Shown here: piece after piece, positions 5,815-9,770 of the stretch | Layout: each line of letters opens with the position of its first letter | Position numbering within the stretch: the first letter of the stretch is position 1 | Translations under genes and position numbers: made by a program | Source: an uncultured Collinsella sp. | Lineage (GTDB): Bacteria; Actinomycetota; Coriobacteriia; Coriobacteriales; Coriobacteriaceae | Reading direction: 5' to 3' | DNA length: 9,770 nucleotides | Assembly (NCBI GenBank): GCA_900542275.1 | Contig: UQMW01000056.1 | Location: 1-9,770, forward strand | The notes under the pieces: generated by a model | The model's database searches: none | The model's input: only the letters and a program-made list of their open reading frames with translations | What the model was told of the DNA's origin: nothing

Positions 5815-7440
5815 ATGGACGTCCGTGCGGACGGCGATATTGCCGAGAACTTTTGGTGGCGGCGTACAACGCTGACGCGTCGCAGTCCTCTGTATGACGC
5901 CTGCGTATCGGCGGGGCTGCTAGCCGCGGCGACGATTGTGGGCGCGCTGCTCGACCATCCGGGGCTCGCGCCGAGCATCATGATCGTCTATGTGTTTGCC
6001 GTGCAGCTGTGCGCTTTCTTTACCTGGAGCCGCCTGTACTGCCTGCTGAGCTCGGCTGCCGCCGTGGCGCTCTACAACTTCTTGTTTGTCGACCCGCGCT
6101 ACGCGCTGTCGTTTATCGACCGCGTCTATCCCGGCATGTTCTTTATCATGTTTGCGGTCTCGCTCGTATCGAGCTCGATCGCGCTGGCCCTGCGCCGCGC
6201 CTTGGCGCAGGCCGCCGCCAGCGACCGTCGCACGCAGATGGTGCTCGAGACCAACCGCATGCTGCAGCGGTGTGGCGATCAGCAACAGATTGTGCACGCT
6301 ATGGCAACGCAGCTGGCGCGTCTTTCGGACTGTCCGGTCGTGTGGTATAGCGCCGATGCCGATAACGATGACCTGCTGCCGCGCACGACGTACACGGCCG
6401 TGGGCGATGCCGCGCCGGTACACCAGCTGGCGCCGCAGATGCCGCCGCGGCTCTCGGCGTCCGCCTATGTGGGAACGCCGCTCGATGCCACCTATGGCGC
6501 CTCGGCGTTCTACGGCATATACCTGACCGTGCGCTCGGGCGATACCATGGTGCGCGCAGGCGATCCTGCCTCGGTGGTGGGGGTGTTCGCCATTGTCGCC
6601 GAGCCCGATGCGCTGACGCCCGAGGAGCGGACGCTTGCCGATGCCATCGTGAGCGAAGGCGAGCTGGCGCTCGATCGCGCCCGCGCCATGGAGGCTCGCG
6701 AGGAAGCGGCGGTGCTCGCCAAAAACGAACAGCTGCGTGCCAACTTGCTGCGCTCCATCTCGCACGACCTGCGCACGCCGCTTACCAGTATTTCGGGTAA
6801 TGCCGATGTGCTGCTCGACCAGGGCTCGACCGGCACGGCCGTGCTCGACGACCAGACACGCCGCGGCCTGCTGCTATCCATTCGCTCGGATGCGCTGTGG
6901 CTCAACGCCACCGTCGAGAACCTGCTTGCCATCACCAAGCTCGAGGGTGGCGGTATGCACCTGTCGACCACGCTCGAGCTCATGGACGATATCGTCGAGG
7001 AGGCGCTGCGTCACGTAAATCCGGCCGTGCGCGAGCACGACCTTAAGGTGGTGGCGTGCGATGAGCCGGCGCTCGTCAACGTCGACGCGCGCCTGATGGT
7101 GCAGCTGGTGGTCAATCTGGTGAACAATGCCATCGCCTATACGCCTGCGGGCTCGCATATCGTGATCTCGATTGGCGTCCATGATGGATACGTGGCGTGC
7201 TCGGTTGCTGATGATGGCCCGGGCATTGCGCCCGAGGACCGCGAGCGAATCTTTGAGTCGTTCTACACCGCCAACCATGGCCTGGCCGACAGCTGCCGCA
7301 GTGTGGGCTTGGGGCTTTCGCTCTGCCGCTCCATTGCGCTGGCACATGGCGGTAGCATAGAGGTTGCCGCGGCGGACTCGCACGGTTCGGTCTTTACGAT
7401 TGAGCTTCCCGCCGCCGACGTTTCGTTTGATAAGGAGTAG
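5815..7440 (+). CDS. KdpD-like sensor histidine kinase lacking the N-terminal KdpD domains
   Basis: This 541-aa membrane kinase phosphorylates its partner regulator on sensing a signal, likely related to K+ or osmotic state. Four closely spaced hydrophobic segments (about 27-47, 52-70, 73-90, 105-127) match the DUF4118 membrane module of KdpD. A GAF-like region follows (about 140-290). The dimerisation/phosphoacceptor motif is LLRSISHDLRTPLTSISGN with His317. The ATPase shows the N box (NLVNNAIAYTP, Asn438), DDGPG (466-470), FESFY and GLGLSLCRSIALAHGG (498-513). E. coli KdpD has 894 aa. Its N-terminal KdpD and UspA-like cytoplasmic domains are absent here: only about 26 residues precede the first membrane segment. 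ATG 5815 is preceded by the weak purine-rich GAGAGAGGGG. The gene lies four bases from its regulator. The KdpD-type call is strong; K+ as the stimulus is inferred from kup next door. Confidence 0.9.
   Translation: MDVRADGDIAENFWWRRTTLTRRSPLYDACVSAGLLAAATIVGALLDHPGLAPSIMIVYVFAVQLCAFFTWSRLYCLLSSAAAVALYNFLFVDPRYALSFIDRVYPGMFFIMFAVSLVSSSIALALRRALAQAAASDRRTQMVLETNRMLQRCGDQQQIVHAMATQLARLSDCPVVWYSADADNDDLLPRTTYTAVGDAAPVHQLAPQMPPRLSASAYVGTPLDATYGASAFYGIYLTVRSGDTMVRAGDPASVVGVFAIVAEPDALTPEERTLADAIVSEGELALDRARAMEAREEAAVLAKNEQLRANLLRSISHDLRTPLTSISGNADVLLDQGSTGTAVLDDQTRRGLLLSIRSDALWLNATVENLLAITKLEGGGMHLSTTLELMDDIVEEALRHVNPAVREHDLKVVACDEPALVNVDARLMVQLVVNLVNNAIAYTPAGSHIVISIGVHDGYVACSVADDGPGIAPEDRERIFESFYTANHGLADSCRSVGLGLSLCRSIALAHGGSIEVAAADSHGSVFTIELPAADVSFDKE
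7432..7437 (+). promoter_or_regulatory. Ribosome site that fixes the regulator's GTG start
   Basis: AAGGAG at 7432-7437 lies inside the last codons of the kinase, 7 bases before GTG 7445. This decides the regulator's start. The longer in-frame reading from ATG 7364 would add 27 residues of kinase-overlapping sequence. The four-base gap between stop and start suggests translational coupling, giving balanced kinase and regulator. Confidence 0.85.
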
Positions 7441-7444
7441 CGCT

Positions 7445-8158
7445 GTGCCGAACTCTGCCGTGAAACCGCTCATCTTGGTCGTTGAGGACGATCCCGCCGT
7501 CCGCAACCTTATCGTCGCCGCGCTCGAGGCGCACGGTTTGCGCCATATGGCTGTGGAGACCGCCCACGCCGCCATCGCCGCCGCTTCGTCGCAGGCGCCG
7601 AGCATTGTGCTGCTCGATCTGGGCCTGCCCGATATGGACGGCGTCAAGGTGGTGGAGTCGGTGCGCGCATGGTCGGGCATGCCGATCATCGTTGTCTCGG
7701 CACGCAGCGAGGATGCGGACAAGATCCGTGCGCTCGATGCCGGCGCCGATGACTACCTGACTAAGCCGTTTTCGGTCGAGGAGCTGCTCGCGCGCATCCG
7801 CACCACGCTCAGGCGCCTTTCGTATGCGCAGGCGGGCGGTGTTGTCTCCGAGGGCTCGTTCGATACCGGCGAGTTGCATATCGATTTTGATGCCGGCATC
7901 GCCACGATGGATGGCGAGGAACTGCATCTGACGCCGATCGAGTATAAGTTGCTCTGCTTGCTGGCGCACAACGCCGACAAGGTGCTGACGCACCAATTTA
8001 TCCTGCACGAGATCTGGGGCACGGCGACCAAGAGCGACCTGGCGAGCCTGCGCGTCTTTATGGGTACGCTGCGCAAAAAGATCGAGTCCGATCCCGCGCA
8101 CCCGCACTATATCCAAACGCACGTGGGTATTGGCTATCGCCTGGTCACCCAAGGGTAG
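7445..8158 (+). CDS. KdpE-like OmpR/PhoB-family response regulator
   Basis: This 237-aa cytoplasmic transcription regulator is the partner of the preceding kinase; E. coli KdpE has 225 aa. The receiver domain (about 8-122) carries the acidic pair Asp15/Asp16 (VVEDDP), phosphoacceptor Asp58 (VLLDLGLPDMDG), Ser86 (IIVVSAR) and Lys107 (DDYLTKPFS). The C-terminal winged-helix domain (about 140-233) has LHLTPIEYKLLCLLAHNADKV, then LTHQFILHEIWG, SDLASLRVFMGTLRKKIE and VGIGYRL, as in KdpE. GTG 7445 is chosen because AAGGAG sits 7 bases upstream and because it places the protein start just before the receiver's first strand. Direct targets cannot be read from the window. kup is the natural candidate, and autoregulation is possible. 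Confidence 0.93.
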   Translation: MPNSAVKPLILVVEDDPAVRNLIVAALEAHGLRHMAVETAHAAIAAASSQAPSIVLLDLGLPDMDGVKVVESVRAWSGMPIIVVSARSEDADKIRALDAGADDYLTKPFSVEELLARIRTTLRRLSYAQAGGVVSEGSFDTGELHIDFDAGIATMDGEELHLTPIEYKLLCLLAHNADKVLTHQFILHEIWGTATKSDLASLRVFMGTLRKKIESDPAHPHYIQTHVGIGYRLVTQG

Positions 8159-8183
8159 GACGGCACCCGCCATCCCACTATGA

Positions 8184-8248
8184 GCTGCGGTGAAATAGTT
8201 CCTGTTTGGGCCTTTACCAGGCATTTTTAGGAACTATTCCACCGCAAC
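8184..8248. terminator. Long nested inverted repeat between convergent genes
   Basis: Positions 8184-8203 and 8229-8248 form a 20-bp stem with 18 Watson-Crick pairs. The two mismatches are C8185/A8247 and A8193/C8239. In minus-strand RNA both become G-U wobbles, so the stem is continuous on that strand. Inside it, GCCT 8210-8213 pairs with AGGC 8219-8222 around a 5-base loop. On the plus strand it is followed by a T-rich stretch (8249-8259), so it can terminate the kinase-regulator transcript. On the minus strand it begins 6 bases past the methyltransferase stop codon. It probably acts in both directions. Its size and nested form also fit a dispersed repeat element. Confidence 0.7.
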
Positions 8249-8253
8249 TTTGT

Positions 8254-9770
8254 TTATTTGCCCTTGGGCTTGCTGGCGTAGAACTTCTTCTTTTTGGGCT
8301 TGCCTGAGCAGGCGGGCTTGTCGTCGCCGTGCGGTCCTCGGACGCCGGCCTGCGCGTGCGCGGGCGCCGTTGCGCGAGGCTTGCGGGCTCCGGGGTTGCG
8401 CAGTTCCTCGACGCGCTCAGCAATTTCCTCGGCGCTAAAGCCGACTTCGGCCATGGCGTCCTCGATGGGCAGGCGGCGCACGATGTAGCAGTGGTGCACC
8501 TTCTGGTTGCGCGCGAAATCCTCGGGGATGGTCTGCGCCGTAATGTCCTCCAGCACCACGCCTGCGCGCGCAAGCTTGCGCGTCTCGGGGCGGAAACCGC
8601 GCAGGTTGCAGCTAAAGATGGCATGGCCGCCCTGCGCGAGCAGGCGCGATACGCCGGCCAAAAGCTCAACATGGTCGCGCTGGACATCCCAGGTACGGCG
8701 GCCCATCTTGGACGAGTTCGAAAACGTGGGCGGGTCGACAAAGATCAGGTCCCAGCGGTTGCGCGTCTGACGCTGGTCGCGAATCCAGGCGAGCACGTCG
8801 TCGCGCACAAAGTGATGCTGCGGGCCCACAAAGCCGTTCTGACGCATATTGCGCTCGGCCCAGTCCAGATAGGTGTTCGAGAGGTCGACCGTCACGGTCT
8901 CCTCGACGCCGCCGTCTGCCGCATAGCAGGTGGCAGTGCCGGTGTAGGCAAACAGGTTGAGGAAGCGGCGCGCCTGCTTGGCGTGCTCGCGCACTAGGTT
9001 GCGGGTGACGCGGTGGTCCAAGAAGATGCCCACGTCCAGATAGTCGTCAAAGTTGACGGCAAAGGTAAGGCCGCCCTCCTCGATGAGCGGCAGGCGACGG
9101 CGCGCGATGTTGGCGCGCTCGCCCGGGCCGCCCTTGCCGGCGCCCTGCTTGCCGTACTGCGAGCCGCCGCGCGAACGCATGCGGGCCTTGGCGTGCACAT
9201 GCTCGGCGGGAACATCTAGGATGCGCGGCGCGATGGCCAGAATGTCGAGCATACGGGCCTGGGCCAGTGCGGGGTCGATGGTCTTGGGCGCGGCGTATTC
9301 GGCGATGACGAGCCAGCGGCCCGGCGTCTGCGGGCAACCCTCGTACAGGTCGATAGCGGCGGAGTAGTCGGGCAGGTCGGCATCGTAGACGCGGTAGCAG
9401 CTCACGCCCTCGCGCCTGGCCCACTTGCGGCGCAGACGGGCATTCTTGCGCAGGCGGTTGGCGAACTGCTCGGACTCGGGGATGAGCACGGGCAGCGGCT
9501 TGCCGTCGCCCAGGTCGAGCATGGCGGCAGGCTCGGGCATGGCGGAAGCGGCGGCTTCATCGTTGACTTCGTTGGCATCCGCAGCCTCGGCCGCGGCATC
9601 CGCACTGGTCGCAGCCTCAAACGCTGCGGCGGCGTGGTCGAGCGAAGGCCAGACTTCGACGGTCGCCTCTTCGTTGTTGGGCATGACGGCGATCGAGCGC
9701 TCGGGCTCGGTGTGGAGCGCGCGGGCCAGCAATCCGTCGCGGGTGAGCGCGGCGACCGGCGCCGCGGCAA
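8254..9770 (-). CDS. rlmL: RlmKL 23S rRNA methyltransferase, C-terminal (RlmK) part, cut by window edge
   Basis: The visible 505 codons, plus stop, match the C-terminal half of bifunctional RlmKL. In E. coli RlmKL the RlmK domain makes m7G2069 and the RlmL domain makes m2G2445 in 23S rRNA. Conserved stretches include FANRLRKNARLRRKWARREG, CYRVYDADLPDYSAAID, EYAAPKTID, LDVGIFLDHR, the SAM-binding FLNLFAYTGTAT (from 8964), VDLSNTYLDWAERN, catalytic DPPTFSNSSKM (from 8736), DVQRDH, SCNLRGFR and DFARNQKVHHCYIV. The frame is open to the window end without a stop. The residues before the linker (AALTRDGLLARALHTEPERS) resemble the end of an RlmL domain. The start therefore lies outside, and an internal TTG at 9732 is not the start. 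An Ala/Glu-rich linker (about 9517-9633) joins the halves. A lysine-rich tail (KPKKKKFYASKPKGK) ends the protein. Confidence 0.9.
   Translation of the reverse strand, partial: AAAPVAALTRDGLLARALHTEPERSIAVMPNNEEATVEVWPSLDHAAAAFEAATSADAAAEAADANEVNDEAAASAMPEPAAMLDLGDGKPLPVLIPESEQFANRLRKNARLRRKWARREGVSCYRVYDADLPDYSAAIDLYEGCPQTPGRWLVIAEYAAPKTIDPALAQARMLDILAIAPRILDVPAEHVHAKARMRSRGGSQYGKQGAGKGGPGERANIARRRLPLIEEGGLTFAVNFDDYLDVGIFLDHRVTRNLVREHAKQARRFLNLFAYTGTATCYAADGGVEETVTVDLSNTYLDWAERNMRQNGFVGPQHHFVRDDVLAWIRDQRQTRNRWDLIFVDPPTFSNSSKMGRRTWDVQRDHVELLAGVSRLLAQGGHAIFSCNLRGFRPETRKLARAGVVLEDITAQTIPEDFARNQKVHHCYIVRRLPIEDAMAEVGFSAEEIAERVEELRNPGARKPRATAPAHAQAGVRGPHGDDKPACSGKPKKKKFYASKPKGK

Noticed and set aside
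7364..7444. Response-regulator start at ATG 7364
   Set aside because: It would overlap the kinase's last 77 bases and add a non-family, Arg/Pro-rich leader. GTG 7445 has an ideal ribosome site.
9730..9732. TTG at 9732 as the start of the methyltransferase
   Set aside because: The frame stays open to the window end, and the sequence on both sides of the TTG fits the end of an RlmL domain.

Overview
The window is a GC-rich, densely coded bacterial chromosome segment. It holds five clear protein genes plus one cut by the right edge. The gene content is an LtaS-type alkaline-phosphatase-superfamily enzyme, a Kup potassium transporter followed by a KdpDE-like two-component pair, an NfsA-like nitroreductase and an RlmKL-type rRNA methyltransferase. 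Together with the codon bias this suggests a Coriobacteriia actinobacterium, probably a Collinsella-like gut anaerobe. That assignment comes from recognising the families, not from a search.

Layout. Positions 1-104 hold a perfect hairpin and a short GC palindrome past the end of the first gene. Positions 105-2405 (minus) encode a polytopic LTA-synthase-family protein. Positions 2406-2618 form a divergent intergenic region with only weak promoter-like signals. Positions 2619-3491 (plus) encode the nitroreductase, whose stop codon is followed after one base by a 15-bp perfect palindrome. Positions 3528-3650 carry the kup promoter region with a perfect TATAAT. Positions 3651-5678 (plus) encode Kup. 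Positions 5679-5814 hold a strong terminator with two competing 5' arms. Positions 5815-7440 and 7445-8158 (plus) encode a histidine kinase and its response regulator, four bases apart and probably translationally coupled. Positions 8159-8253 hold a long, nearly perfect inverted repeat between convergent genes. Positions 8254-9770 (minus, partial) encode the C-terminal RlmK half, and the very end of the RlmL half, of a bifunctional 23S rRNA methyltransferase.

How the genes fit together. Kup, the kinase and the response regulator look like a potassium-homeostasis locus. The kinase keeps the KdpD membrane domain and catalytic core but lacks KdpD's long N-terminal cytoplasmic domains, and no kdpFABC genes are visible. 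The natural inference is that a shortened Kdp-type system controls Kup, which would fit a kup promoter with a perfect -10 and no good -35. The LTA-synthase-like enzyme, nitroreductase and methyltransferase appear to be independent units.

The most unusual feature is that gene ends are marked by long palindromes. Two of them (3493-3527 and 5750-5784) share a CAAAGG...CCTTTG core. A third (8184-8248) has two mismatches that become G-U pairs only in minus-strand RNA. They look like members of dispersed structured repeat families used as terminators. I found no RNA genes, CRISPR arrays, transposases or phage genes.
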